This document shows, piece after piece, positions 1-8,824 of a stretch of DNA of 32,852 nt; the first letter of the stretch is position 1; every line of letters starts with the position of its first letter. The position numbers and the translations under genes were made by a program. The stretch comes from Promethearchaeota archaeon (lineage in GTDB: Archaea; Asgardarchaeota; Lokiarchaeia; Sigyniarchaeales; SOKP01): contig SHMW01000049.1 of NCBI GenBank assembly GCA_008080735.1, forward strand, positions 1 through 32,852. The letters run 5' to 3'. The notes beneath the pieces were generated by a model. It had not been told where the DNA came from, did no database searches, and saw only the letters and a list, made by a program, of their open reading frames with translations.

Positions 1-1021
1 TTTTACCTAAATTCCCCTCAGAAAGCATATATAGGAAATAATCATTATCATATTCTTTAAAGGTTAGAAATCTATAATTCTGAAAACCCAATTTCACTGC
101 TATCCAGCGTGGAACTGACCCAGTATTCCCTAAAGTGTTAGCAGCAATCGCCTCAATTCTAGCCGTAATCATTGATTCTTGCATTTCTCTCAATTCTTCT
201 GGATCCTCAAATTCTCCCGGTAGATCTAGTTTTAGCGAATCACCTAAGAGCAGAGAAATGATTCCTATAGATTGAGAGGATAATCCAATATAATCTATTC
301 TGAGTTTATCTTCCACGTAGGGTAAATCTTGATCAGAAAAGACATCTTGAAGTTTTAAATATTCTCCGAGAATAAATTTAAGTACAGTTTCAAATTTCAT
401 ATTTATTTGATACTTTTCAAACTTATCCAAACTATTAACATCTTTATCCTCGATTATTTCAGTGTAATGTTTTGCTGTTTGTTCTAAAAGCCATTTTCCT
501 TTTTTATCTGGAAACATTCCATATACAAGAAAGATTAAATCATCCTTTGTAAAAAACTGGCATTTCTCTTTTCCTTCTGAGGCTTCGGGAATAAGTAACA
601 TCTTATCCAATTCACCTCCTAACATATCAGTAGCTATAAAGTCCAAATTATTGGTCAGTTCAAGAAGAAAAAAGTAATCATCGTTACTACAAAATAAAGG
701 AGTTCTTTCAACCGAAGTTATTCCAAAAAGTTTAACAAATTCACCCTTCTTTAGCTCGATCTTTTTCCCTTCTAAATCATGTTTTGTAGTGGACTTTTTT
801 ACTTTTACTTTTCCTTTAAATTTAGTAGAAAGGGATGAAGTTTTAGTTTGAAATTCTTTTGGTTTAAGTTCAGGTCCTCGTTCAATTTGATTCATCTGAT
901 AGAGCGCCGGGACAAATTTACCGCATCGAGGACACATATTATCTTTTGGAAAAGGTCTCCCGATTTTATATTTGCAGTTTTGACATTTAATCGTGTCTTC
1001 TTGGGAAAATAGATTTGAAAT
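1..1021 (-). CDS. Zinc-ribbon protein of unknown function, 3'-truncated by the window edge
   Basis: A reading frame is open on the minus strand from about 1021 to the window start, roughly 340 codons, with no stop. It begins with a zinc ribbon of two CxxC pairs about 14 residues apart (KCQNCKYK, then MCPRCGKF). A Lys-rich stretch follows, then a mixed alpha/beta region I do not recognise. The C-terminus lies outside the window. No ATG, GTG or TTG lies in frame ahead of the first CxxC. The first in-frame ATG (935-937) would cut the zinc ribbon in half, so the start is unresolved; an ATT near 1019-1021 is one possibility. The gene lies downstream of hisC on the same strand and could share its transcript. 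Its function is unknown. Confidence 0.6.
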   Translation of the reverse strand, partial: MSNLFSQEDTIKCQNCKYKIGRPFPKDNMCPRCGKFVPALYQMNQIERGPELKPKEFQTKTSSLSTKFKGKVKVKKSTTKHDLEGKKIELKKGEFVKLFGITSVERTPLFCSNDDYFFLLELTNNLDFIATDMLGGELDKMLLIPEASEGKEKCQFFTKDDLIFLVYGMFPDKKGKWLLEQTAKHYTEIIEDKDVNSLDKFEKYQINMKFETVLKFILGEYLKLQDVFSDQDLPYVEDKLRIDYIGLSSQSIGIISLLLGDSLKLDLPGEFEDPEELREMQESMITARIEAIAANTLGNTGSVPRWIAVKLGFQNYRFLTFKEYDNDYFLYMLSEGNLGK

Positions 1022-1096
1022 GATTAAAACAACTCCAACATTGAAGATTTTCTCTATAAAAAATATTATAGAGTAATTAATAATTTTTTTGAATCT

Positions 1097-2182
1097 TTAT
1101 AAATTTTTATCCAAAATTTTGTCAAATTCGCTTAGAAATTTATCGTTCTGTTTTTCTGTTCCAACAGAAATTCTCACAAATTGAGCCAGTGAGGGTTTAC
1201 TAAAATACCGTATTAGAATTCTCCTTTCCTTCAATTTTTCAAACATTAGTTTAGCACAAGATTCATTTTCAAATTTTACCAAAATGAAATTCGAGTCCGA
1301 GGGTAAAACAGAAATCTCATCGTATTTATTTAGTTGTTCTTTAAGTCGTTTTCGCTCTGAAAGTATGTTCTTATTATTTTCAAATACTTCTTCCTTATGT
1401 TCGATACAGGAAATGCCAGCAACTTGGGCCATATAATTGACATTATAAGGTAATTTTACGCGGTTCATAAGAGAGATAAGGTTTTTATCGGCTATAGCTA
1501 ACCCTAATCGCAAAGATGCAAGAGAAAAACTTTTTGAGAAGCTCCGTGTAACCACAAGATTATCCACCTGTTTTAGAAGGGGTAAAACGGAGGTATCACT
1601 AAAATCAGCATAGGTTTCATCAACTATTACCACTCCCGGAAAGGATTCGCAAGCACTCTGAATTGAATCATTATCAAATGATTGACCTGTCGGATTATTT
1701 GGGGAATTGATAATAAGTAATTTGCCTTTTATTTCAAAATTTCTTTCTGGAAAGGAGAAATTTTCCCCTAAGGGTATCTCAACACAGTTCCCTCCATAAA
1801 GTTCTGTTAAAGTAATATACATTCCATAGGAAGGGTCAAAAAAAATGACATCATCTCCAGGTTCAATAAACAGTTTGAAAAGCACTTCTAATACATCATC
1901 GGTCCCATTTCCTACAAATATATTATCAATATGATCAACGGTATCAAAATCTTTCAGATATAAATTGAGAAATTTTTCACGTAATACTCTAGCAAATGGA
2001 TCTGGATATAATTTGAGTCGATCATCCGCGGCATTTTTTAAATCAGTTAATATTTCTGGATTAGGCGGGTAGGGATTTTCATTAGTGTTTAATTTTACCC
2101 ATCCACCTTCCGTCGGTTGTTCTCCGGGAACATATGCCTCAAAGTCCTTGAGATGAGTTCTAATTAACTTTTTGAAGTCCAT
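1097..2182 (-). CDS. hisC: Histidinol-phosphate aminotransferase
   Basis: A 361-residue PLP-dependent class I/II aminotransferase that converts imidazole acetol-phosphate plus glutamate to histidinol phosphate. Family features seen are an N-terminal KLNTNENPYPP segment, FVGNGTDDVLEVLF in the cofactor region, INSPNNPTGQ, VDETYADF, and SFSKSFSLASLRLG, which holds the PLP lysine. The C-terminal ILIRYF and VRISVGT match HisC ends. Length is normal. It is the last of three histidine genes (hisG-hisD-hisC) on the minus strand, 47 nt after hisD. Substrate is assigned from context and from the HisC-like motifs; a related aromatic aminotransferase is less likely here. Confidence 0.93.
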   Translation of the reverse strand: MDFKKLIRTHLKDFEAYVPGEQPTEGGWVKLNTNENPYPPNPEILTDLKNAADDRLKLYPDPFARVLREKFLNLYLKDFDTVDHIDNIFVGNGTDDVLEVLFKLFIEPGDDVIFFDPSYGMYITLTELYGGNCVEIPLGENFSFPERNFEIKGKLLIINSPNNPTGQSFDNDSIQSACESFPGVVIVDETYADFSDTSVLPLLKQVDNLVVTRSFSKSFSLASLRLGLAIADKNLISLMNRVKLPYNVNYMAQVAGISCIEHKEEVFENNKNILSERKRLKEQLNKYDEISVLPSDSNFILVKFENESCAKLMFEKLKERRILIRYFSKPSLAQFVRISVGTEKQNDKFLSEFDKILDKNL

Positions 2183-2229
2183 AAACTAATCATATAGTAA
2201 AATTAAGCAAAAATTAAATAAGAATCGTT

Positions 2230-3540
2230 TTAAGATTTATCTTCTAACCGTTTTTGGATAGATTCTCGATGAGCAAATAATTTTTCATATTCTGCGATTT
2301 TCATCGCGGAACTACTCAAGTTTTTAAGCCCTTCACGGGAGCATTCTAATACATCCATCAATTTAACGAAATCCAAAGTATTAAGTCCAGAGTATGTTTT
2401 TGCATACCCCCCCGTTGGAAGAATGTGATTAGTACCTGCTGAATAATCTCCTAAGGGAACAGGGGAATTTGAACCTAAGAAAATTGCTCCCGCATTATTA
2501 ATTTTTTCAAGTATCTGTTTAGGGTTTGTAGTAAGAATTTCCAGATGTTCAGGAGCTATTATATTACTTACTCGTACGCACTCCTCTATATCTTCAGCCA
2601 TTATGAGTAATGAATTATTTAAAGCAGACGCTATGATTTCTTTTCTTTTAGAATTTTGAATATACGAATCCATTTGTTGTTCAACATTTTCCAACAAATC
2701 CTCTGAATCAGTAATAATTGCAGCCATATTTTCAGGATCATGTTCTAATTGAGAGATGAAGTCGATCAGAACATATTCATAATTAGCACTTTTATCTGCA
2801 ATAATCATAATTTCAGATGGCCCAGCGGGATTATCTATCGCAATGATATTCGAGAGCAATTGCTTAGCGGCATTAACCCATTTATTCCCCGGGCCAACTA
2901 CTTTTAAGACTTTCGGGATAGTTTCCGTTCCATGTGCCATAGCTGCTATAGCTTGGACACCTCCAATCTTGAACATTTTGTCAATTCCAAACTCATTTGC
3001 CGCAACAATTATTTCAAGGGCGATTGTACCATTTTGTTGCGGAGGAGAACATAGTGTAATATCTTTAACTCCCGCTACTTTTGCCGGTGCAGCTGCCATT
3101 AACACTGTACTTGGATATATTGCCTTTCCTCCCGGGATATATAATCCAACAGAGTCAATCGGGCGAGCAACTTGCCCTGCTTTAACACCATCAATAATAT
3201 CAATAAACCACTCTTCACGCACTTGAGCTTCATGGAATGTGATCAAATTTTTCTTCGCAAATCTAAGTGCTTCAAGAAGTTCATTATCAATGTTCTCATA
3301 TGCTTCTTTAATCTCTTCTTTAGTCACCATTATATTTCCTTTTTCCAAGGAAATATGATCGAATTTCTCTGTAAAATCAATTAGAGCTTGATCCCCATTG
3401 ATGATTACTTCATTTACTATTTCCATCACATCATACTGAAGATCTTTTAATTTAGAAGATGTTCTAGGAATGAATTCTTCCACATTTTCTTCCGTAATTT
3501 CACTGGAATTAATCCTTCGAATATTTGCCATAAAACCCAT
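2230..3540 (-). CDS. hisD: Histidinol dehydrogenase
   Basis: A 436-residue NAD- and zinc-dependent enzyme for the last two steps of histidine synthesis, histidinol to histidine. It carries GLYIPGGKAIYPSTVLM, VVGPGNKWVNAAKQLL, IDNPAGPSEIMIIAD, SQLEHDPE (with Gln and His at the zinc-ligand positions), PEHLEILT and GTNHILPTGGYAKTYSGL. Length is typical. The called start is MGFMANIRRI; an internal ATG three codons later is equally possible, and no strong ribosome site separates them. It lies 11 nt after hisG, so the two are almost certainly co-transcribed. Confidence 0.95.
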   Translation of the reverse strand: MGFMANIRRINSSEITEENVEEFIPRTSSKLKDLQYDVMEIVNEVIINGDQALIDFTEKFDHISLEKGNIMVTKEEIKEAYENIDNELLEALRFAKKNLITFHEAQVREEWFIDIIDGVKAGQVARPIDSVGLYIPGGKAIYPSTVLMAAAPAKVAGVKDITLCSPPQQNGTIALEIIVAANEFGIDKMFKIGGVQAIAAMAHGTETIPKVLKVVGPGNKWVNAAKQLLSNIIAIDNPAGPSEIMIIADKSANYEYVLIDFISQLEHDPENMAAIITDSEDLLENVEQQMDSYIQNSKRKEIIASALNNSLLIMAEDIEECVRVSNIIAPEHLEILTTNPKQILEKINNAGAIFLGSNSPVPLGDYSAGTNHILPTGGYAKTYSGLNTLDFVKLMDVLECSREGLKNLSSSAMKIAEYEKLFAHRESIQKRLEDKS

Positions 3541-3551
3541 TCATATTTGAT

Positions 3552-4544
3552 TTATTTTATTTTTTCTAAGGGGAGGATTTGACGCGGCTCGTGAACTACT
3601 AAACCTTGAGCATATTTTCTTAATATGGGAATTAAATTAAGAAACTCTTCCTTCTTGATGATCGTGTTGATCGCACACCATCCATTATTATTATCTCCAG
3701 CTAATTCAGATACTGTGGGTCGTTTTAATGCTGGTAACTTTGATAGAATTTTTTCTAAATTCTCCTTTTTTACATTCATAAAAATATGAAGCTTTTTCGA
3801 TGCTTCAATGACTCCCATTAATAAAACCTTTAAATCCTTGATTTTTTCTCGTTTCCATTCATCTTCCATTGCATTTTTATTTGCGATGAGGAGCGCAGTT
3901 GACGTATCGATAACATCGACGATTTTTAAATTATTTGCACGGAGAGTAGAACCCGTCTGGGTATTGTCAATTATCGCATCAACTTCTTCTGGAGGTTTTG
4001 CTTCAGTAGCGCCAAATGACAAGAAAATTTTGACTTTTTCATTTTCACCCCATGTTTTCCAAGGAGTAATTACTAGAGGAGCTTTATCACCGTATAATTC
4101 TTTATAGGTTTTATTATTACCAACATAATCCAGTGATAAGGTGAGATATTCTGTTGATATTCTAAACGTTTTATTAGCTTTGTGGAATTCCTCCAAAATA
4201 TCATCCATAGATTCAACATTTTCCCATGTATTGGGGAGACAAAAGACGATTCTAACACCTCCAATTTCTAAATCAAGTATTTCCTCTACATCTGCATTTG
4301 TTTCCTTGACCCAGTCTTTACCACTAATTCCTAGATCAAACTCATCTTCGCCGATTAAATAATTTGGTATTTCTTGCGGTCGAAGCAATTTAATATATAT
4401 TTCGGGATCATTAATCGATGGTCTATAATCTCGACTAGATGAAAATCGTAATTTAAGTCCAGCCTGCTCAAAAAATGAAGTAACATCTGATTGTAAACTT
4501 CCTTTTGGGATTGTAAATTTGAGCATTTTTTCGGATTGATTCAA
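3552..4544 (-). CDS. hisG: ATP phosphoribosyltransferase, long form
   Basis: A 330-residue HisG, first enzyme of histidine synthesis, joining ATP and PRPP. The N-terminus has LKFTIPKGSLQ, followed by the two-lobed periplasmic-binding-like fold with DLGISGKDWV and the PRPP-loop-like IDNTQTGSTLRANNLK. A C-terminal domain (about residues 235-330, ending VVHEPRQILPLEKIK) extends it to the long, self-regulated form, in which histidine feedback binding is expected; this makes a separate HisZ unnecessary. Translation may start at the first Met or at Met7, just before LKFTIPKG. First gene of the his group, behind a TATA-like element at 4582-4591. Confidence 0.93.
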   Translation of the reverse strand: MNQSEKMLKFTIPKGSLQSDVTSFFEQAGLKLRFSSSRDYRPSINDPEIYIKLLRPQEIPNYLIGEDEFDLGISGKDWVKETNADVEEILDLEIGGVRIVFCLPNTWENVESMDDILEEFHKANKTFRISTEYLTLSLDYVGNNKTYKELYGDKAPLVITPWKTWGENEKVKIFLSFGATEAKPPEEVDAIIDNTQTGSTLRANNLKIVDVIDTSTALLIANKNAMEDEWKREKIKDLKVLLMGVIEASKKLHIFMNVKKENLEKILSKLPALKRPTVSELAGDNNNGWCAINTIIKKEEFLNLIPILRKYAQGLVVHEPRQILPLEKIK

Positions 4545-4581
4545 TGTTAATAACCTTATATTTAGTTTTCGTTATTTATAA

Positions 4582-4591
4582 TATATTTAAA
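4582..4591 (-). promoter_or_regulatory. TATA-box-like promoter element for hisG
   Basis: The minus strand reads TTTAAATATA here, preceded by a purine-rich GAAAGA that could act as BRE. It lies 38 nt upstream of the hisG start, the usual spacing for archaeal promoters with a short leader. Called from pattern and position only. Confidence 0.45.
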
Positions 4592-4674
4592 TCTTTCAAG
4601 AATTTTGAAATTTTTGATTTTGTGTATTTTTTTGGTAAAAAACTTAATTTTTAAATTAGTTTATTTGTATTTAA

Positions 4675-4684
4675 TTTATAAATA
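4675..4684 (+). promoter_or_regulatory. TATA-box-like promoter element for the gelsolin-like gene
   Basis: TTTATAAATA lies 50 nt before the ATG at 4734, in the divergent region between hisG and the gelsolin-like gene. Spacing fits an archaeal promoter with a leader of about 25 nt. Pattern-based call. Confidence 0.4.
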
Positions 4685-4733
4685 CATCTAGTTAAATTAA
4701 ATAATAAACACCATACAGAAAAAAGATAAAAAG

Positions 4734-5558
4734 ATGACAGACTATGGCATAATGTTTAACGTTTTAGAAGGTGGCGTTATCGAACCGATAGAATGGAGTA
4801 AGGATCAGCTTCAGCCCGACCGCTCTATCATCGTTCTTGATGAATCAACGGTGGCAGTCTATTTATGGCACGGGCAAAAGCAAGGACTCGTGGCAAGAAG
4901 AACCGCATTACGACAAGCTGAATCGTTGAAGGGACATGGATACACCATTGGGAAAAGCATAATAGGTAGAGATGTAAAAGAATTAAAGGAAATTGACGCA
5001 AGAAAAATAGGTAGAGTACAGGAAGAGACGGAATTGAACGATGAATTACAAGAATTACTTGATAAGAAACACAAAAAATTGGATAACTACGCAATTACAT
5101 TCGATATGGAAGCTGGAGCACCTTCCGCAGCGAGGCCTGCACCAAAACCAAAACCGAAACCTCAAGCAGCACAAGCTTCAAAACCAGAGCCTAAGACTGA
5201 GCCTGAGCCCAAGCCAAAACCAAAACCCAAACTTGAACCAGAAATCAAAACAAGCCCAAGCCCAAAAGAAGCGGAAACACAAAAAGCGGAGCCAAAGAAA
5301 GTTGAAGCGCAAGACTCAACAACGCAGGCGAAAATCGCGTTTGTTATGGTTGCAATATTAGACCATTACGATGATATTTGGATATCCAAAAAGGATAATA
5401 ACACATATTCAGTAGAGATGATGGATGGTCCAATATGTACATTTTCCATTTCAGATGGAAATTTAAAATTTAGTTCTGGCTCATTTTCTGGAATTTCAAA
5501 AGACATCAAGACGGCTATCCAGAAAAAGTTTGTCGAGCTTAACAAATTATTAAGATAG
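4734..5558 (+). CDS. Gelsolin-like domain protein with Lys/Pro linker
   Basis: A 274-residue protein with three regions. Residues about 20-85 resemble a gelsolin repeat: a beta strand with IIVLDESTVAVYLWHGQ, then a basic helix with VARRTALRQAESLKG, which matches the family pattern of a hydrophobic strand ending in LD, a V/I-Y-V/L-W-x-G strand and an ER..A...A helix. Residues about 130-195 are a low-complexity linker rich in Pro, Lys, Glu and Ala (KPKPKP-type repeats). Residues about 197-274 form a small alpha/beta domain (VAILDHYDDIWISKKDN) that I do not recognise. No signal peptide or membrane segment, so cytoplasmic. Asgard archaea are known to encode short gelsolins acting on their actins; actin binding here is inferred, not shown. 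A roadblock/longin-like fold is an alternative for the C-terminal domain. Confidence 0.6.
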   Translation: MTDYGIMFNVLEGGVIEPIEWSKDQLQPDRSIIVLDESTVAVYLWHGQKQGLVARRTALRQAESLKGHGYTIGKSIIGRDVKELKEIDARKIGRVQEETELNDELQELLDKKHKKLDNYAITFDMEAGAPSAARPAPKPKPKPQAAQASKPEPKTEPEPKPKPKPKLEPEIKTSPSPKEAETQKAEPKKVEAQDSTTQAKIAFVMVAILDHYDDIWISKKDNNTYSVEMMDGPICTFSISDGNLKFSSGSFSGISKDIKTAIQKKFVELNKLLR

Positions 5559-5569
5559 GTACACCCTAA

Positions 5570-5598
5570 TTTTTTTCTCATTTTTTTTCCATTTTTTA
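5570..5598 (+). terminator. T-rich terminator after the gelsolin-like gene
   Basis: Three consecutive T tracts of 6-8 nt follow the stop at 5558 within 40 nt, with no stem ahead of them. Oligo-T runs alone are enough for archaeal intrinsic termination, so transcription probably stops before the ligase promoter. Confidence 0.5.
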
Positions 5599-5616
5599 TC
5601 TCAAAAGAAGATAAGG

Positions 5617-5628
5617 TTTTATAGTTTT
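5617..5628 (+). promoter_or_regulatory. TATA-box-like promoter element for DNA ligase
   Basis: TTTTATAGTTTT behind a purine-rich AGAAGATAAGG lies about 25-35 nt upstream of the ligase ATG at 5653, implying a very short leader. The leader contains TGAGAG just before the start, a weak ribosome-site match. Confidence 0.4.
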
Positions 5629-5652
5629 ACTTAATACTTTCAACTGAGAGAT

Positions 5653-7410
5653 ATGAAGTTCAAGAGACTCGCACAATTGTTTTCTGACTTAGAAGGCACC
5701 ACGAAACGTCTTGAGATGATTGATATACTATCAAATTTCTTTCAAGAATTAAAGAAAAATGCGGAATATCAAGATTTAGAAAAAATAATGTATCTACTTC
5801 AAGGTCATCTTGTCTCAAATATAAAGCAATTTCCAAAGATGGGACTTGCTGAAAAAATGATTATAGAAGCATTATCCATTCATTCGGGGATAGATCCAAA
5901 AAAAATTAGAAATATATTGGTAAAAAAAGGGGATATCGGTCTCACTGCGGAAAGGATTCTTGCTGTTAATAAAAAACAAAAGTCTTTATTAGATTTTAAT
6001 TCGGAACCCAATAAGAAAACGGATTCAATCGAAATTTCTGAACTTTATTCAGAACTTAAAAGGATAGCTATTACTGAAGGTTCTGGATCCCACGATAGCA
6101 AATTAGGAATTTTGCGAGGACTCATAAGCAATATTAGTCCTTTAGAAACGAAATATCTTCTAAGAATAATTACCTCAACTTTACGGGTAGGGGTATCCAC
6201 TCAAACAATTATAGATGGGTTAGCAATTGGATTTACGGGAGAGAAGGAAAACAGAGACATAATTGAACAAGGGTACAATCTTCATCCCGATTTGGGAGAT
6301 GTAACGAGAATCTTAGCTGAAAAAGGATTGGATGAGGTTAAAAAAATCAATATCTCATATGGAGTTCCTATACGAATGATGCTTGCTTCACGAGTGCCAT
6401 ATGGAGAAATAATAGAACGATTAGGTAAACCCTTTATAGCAGAATATAAATTAGACGGCGAGAGATTGCAAATTCACAAGCAAGGAGATGAGATCACATT
6501 ATTTTCGAGAAGATTACTTGAAATCTCTGCACAATACCCCGATGTCTGTGAAACAATAAGGTCTAATATCAAAGCTAAGAACGTGATTTTAGAAGGTGAA
6601 GTTGTCGCTATGGATGCTTTTTATGAAAAAATGCTACCTTTCCAAGTATTAAGTAAGCGAAGAAGAAAATATGAAGTTAAAGAAACTCTAAAAGAAATTC
6701 CCGTTTGTCTCTTTTTATTCGAATTGCTGAAATTAGATGGGGAAGAATACATCAGTAAAATTCTTCCGAAAAGACGAGACACATTAGAGAATATCATAGA
6801 AGAGTGTGATGAGTTGAAATTAGTAAAGTCCCAACTTATAAACTCAACCGAACAATTACTTGAATTTTTCAATGAAGCTCGAGAACAAGGAACTGAAGGG
6901 ATTATTGCTAAATCCATAAAAGATCATTCAATATATCAAGCAGGTAATAGAGGGTTCTTATGGATAAAACTAAAAGGATTAGAGGGGGGAAAATTAAAAG
7001 ATACTATCGATGTCGTTTTGGTTGGCGCATTTTATGGTCGCGGAAGAAGGTCGGGAGTATATGGAACATATATCGGGGCGGTGTATGATCCTAAACAAGA
7101 TAAATATGTCGCTTTTACAAGAATTGCCTCGGGTTGGACTGATGAAATAATGAATAATCTTATGGAAGAAATGAAACAATATGAGGTGTCAAAGAAACCG
7201 AAAAATGTGATCTGTGAAGATGAGCCCGATACGTGGCTAAAACCAGAAGTTGTAATAGAAATAATTGGAGATGAAATTACTTTGAGTGAAAAATTTTCAT
7301 CATTAGGATATTCCATGAGATTTCCCGTGTTTCAGAGATTCCGAAATGATAAAGGCCCTAAGGATGTGACTACCGTCAGAGAAATAGAAAACCTTTATGA
7401 AACCCAATAA
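5653..7410 (+). CDS. lig: ATP-dependent DNA ligase, archaeal type
   Basis: A 585-residue DNA ligase that seals nicks at replication and repair forks through an enzyme-AMP intermediate. An N-terminal helical DNA-binding domain (about 1-215) contains LRVGVSTQTIIDGLA. The adenylation domain carries motif I EYKLDGERLQ, with the nucleotide-bound lysine at residue 266, then LFSRRLLEIS (motif III), ILEGEVVAMD, EGIIAKS (motif IV) and WIKLKG (motif V). The C-terminal OB fold ends with RFPVFQRFRNDKGPKDV. Length and domain order are those of archaeal/eukaryotic ligase I relatives. It stands alone, converging with the LRR genes 46 nt downstream. Confidence 0.96.
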   Translation: MKFKRLAQLFSDLEGTTKRLEMIDILSNFFQELKKNAEYQDLEKIMYLLQGHLVSNIKQFPKMGLAEKMIIEALSIHSGIDPKKIRNILVKKGDIGLTAERILAVNKKQKSLLDFNSEPNKKTDSIEISELYSELKRIAITEGSGSHDSKLGILRGLISNISPLETKYLLRIITSTLRVGVSTQTIIDGLAIGFTGEKENRDIIEQGYNLHPDLGDVTRILAEKGLDEVKKINISYGVPIRMMLASRVPYGEIIERLGKPFIAEYKLDGERLQIHKQGDEITLFSRRLLEISAQYPDVCETIRSNIKAKNVILEGEVVAMDAFYEKMLPFQVLSKRRRKYEVKETLKEIPVCLFLFELLKLDGEEYISKILPKRRDTLENIIEECDELKLVKSQLINSTEQLLEFFNEAREQGTEGIIAKSIKDHSIYQAGNRGFLWIKLKGLEGGKLKDTIDVVLVGAFYGRGRRSGVYGTYIGAVYDPKQDKYVAFTRIASGWTDEIMNNLMEEMKQYEVSKKPKNVICEDEPDTWLKPEVVIEIIGDEITLSEKFSSLGYSMRFPVFQRFRNDKGPKDVTTVREIENLYETQ

Positions 7411-7456
7411 ATCCCTTATTTATCATTCAAAATTTTAAGATAATATGCTAAAATCA

Positions 7457-8815
7457 TCAAAAGAATATTTTGACTCCAATAAGTTCCAAATTTTTAATTT
7501 TTGCGGAGAAAGAATCGATATGGTTCTCTCCTACATACAATTCTTTTAGATTAGGTAAAGAATCTAAATTTTTAGGTAGGGAAATTAAATTATTTCTTGT
7601 AAGATTGAGATATTCTAAATTTTGTAAATTTACAATGCTGTTAGGAAGCTGCTTTAATCGATTTTCGCTAAGATTAAGATTTTTAAGTGTGGTAAGATTG
7701 CCAATAGTATCGGGTATTGTTCCCAACTCATTTTTACCTAGATCAAGACTTTTTAATGAGTCTAAATTACCAATAGTCGTTGGAATTTGCTCTAATAAAT
7801 TCCAACTCAGATTTAATTTCTGTATTGATTTTAATTGCCCGATTGAATCAGGGAGATATTGTAATTTATTATCGTGAAGGTTAAGTTCTTTTAAGGAGCT
7901 CATGTTTCCTATAGAGATGGGGAGATAAGAAATATAATTCAATCTTAGGTTAAGTTTCTTCAGAGATTTCAAAGATCCAATAGAAGAGGGCAATTTTTTA
8001 AGATTATTTTTCCATAGATATAATTCTTCGAGATTTCCCAAATTCCCAATCGAATTGGGGAGTGAAGAAAGTTCATTTACGTTAAAATTCAATACCTCAA
8101 GAGATTCTAAATCTCCGATCCATTCTGGCAGTTCTGATATTTGATTATACCTGAAAATCAGAGATTTTAAGGAATTTAAATATTTAATAGCTTCTGGAAA
8201 TTTTGTTAATCCCTTGAAAATGAAATCTAGTTTTATAATCTTAAAATTTTCTAATGAATAATGTATTCTCCAATACGCTTTTTCCAAATACACTAAAGTA
8301 TAGTAATTTAATAAAATATTTATGAGATCTTGAGTCGAGAAATTGTCTATTCCTTTTTTATCTTTAAGAATTTCGAAACTCACGCGAATTTCTTTATTTT
8401 CAATATCATCTATTTCTCTAATTAAAAATTTTCTGACATTGAAAGATTTATCAAATTTTTGATTTTTTAAAATTATCATCAGAGACTCATGAATTAGCGC
8501 TAATACTGCGGGAGAACTTTCGTGTGTTAATGCCCATTTCATGGGTTTATAGGCAAGGTGCAAAAATTTCTTTTTTATGATTTTTGCTGCTTGGACTCTA
8601 ATTTTTTCATTTGAATCCGAAAGCAATAAACTCTCTAATAAAGGAAATATCTCATCGTGTTTTATGTCCAATGATGCCAAGCTTTTAATTGCCTCATATC
8701 TTTCCTTATGATTCTGAATATGATCGATAATTGAAATAATTTGGTCAATCGCTACGTCCTTATCAATTATATTATGTTTTAGTTTATGATAGATTTCAAC
8801 AATTTTGTTTTCCAT
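7457..8815 (-). CDS. HEAT-like/leucine-rich-repeat protein, paralog 1
   Basis: A 452-residue cytoplasmic protein. Residues about 1-165 are helical and HEAT-like, with the conserved patch LLLSDSNEKIRVQAAKIIKK. Residues about 195-450 hold about ten LRRs of 23 residues, of the LxxLxxLxLxxNxLxxLPxSIGN type. It has no signal peptide, membrane segment or enzyme domain. The same architecture occurs in the two genes immediately upstream, so it is a local tandem duplication; only 9 nt separate it from paralog 2. LRR arcs are protein-binding platforms, but no partner is encoded beside them. In some archaea and eukaryotes such LRRs are fused to or act on small GTPases; that link is not visible here. Confidence 0.85.
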   Translation of the reverse strand: MENKIVEIYHKLKHNIIDKDVAIDQIISIIDHIQNHKERYEAIKSLASLDIKHDEIFPLLESLLLSDSNEKIRVQAAKIIKKKFLHLAYKPMKWALTHESSPAVLALIHESLMIILKNQKFDKSFNVRKFLIREIDDIENKEIRVSFEILKDKKGIDNFSTQDLINILLNYYTLVYLEKAYWRIHYSLENFKIIKLDFIFKGLTKFPEAIKYLNSLKSLIFRYNQISELPEWIGDLESLEVLNFNVNELSSLPNSIGNLGNLEELYLWKNNLKKLPSSIGSLKSLKKLNLRLNYISYLPISIGNMSSLKELNLHDNKLQYLPDSIGQLKSIQKLNLSWNLLEQIPTTIGNLDSLKSLDLGKNELGTIPDTIGNLTTLKNLNLSENRLKQLPNSIVNLQNLEYLNLTRNNLISLPKNLDSLPNLKELYVGENHIDSFSAKIKNLELIGVKIFF

Positions 8816-8824
8816 TTTATCACA

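Noticed and set aside
2843..4362. Plus-strand frames opposite hisD and hisG
   Set aside because: They are antisense shadows of strongly supported genes, with no motifs of their own.
5130..5300. The repetitive Lys/Pro-coding tract as a DNA repeat element
   Set aside because: It is low-complexity coding sequence in frame with the gelsolin-like gene; units are irregular, not a CRISPR or satellite.
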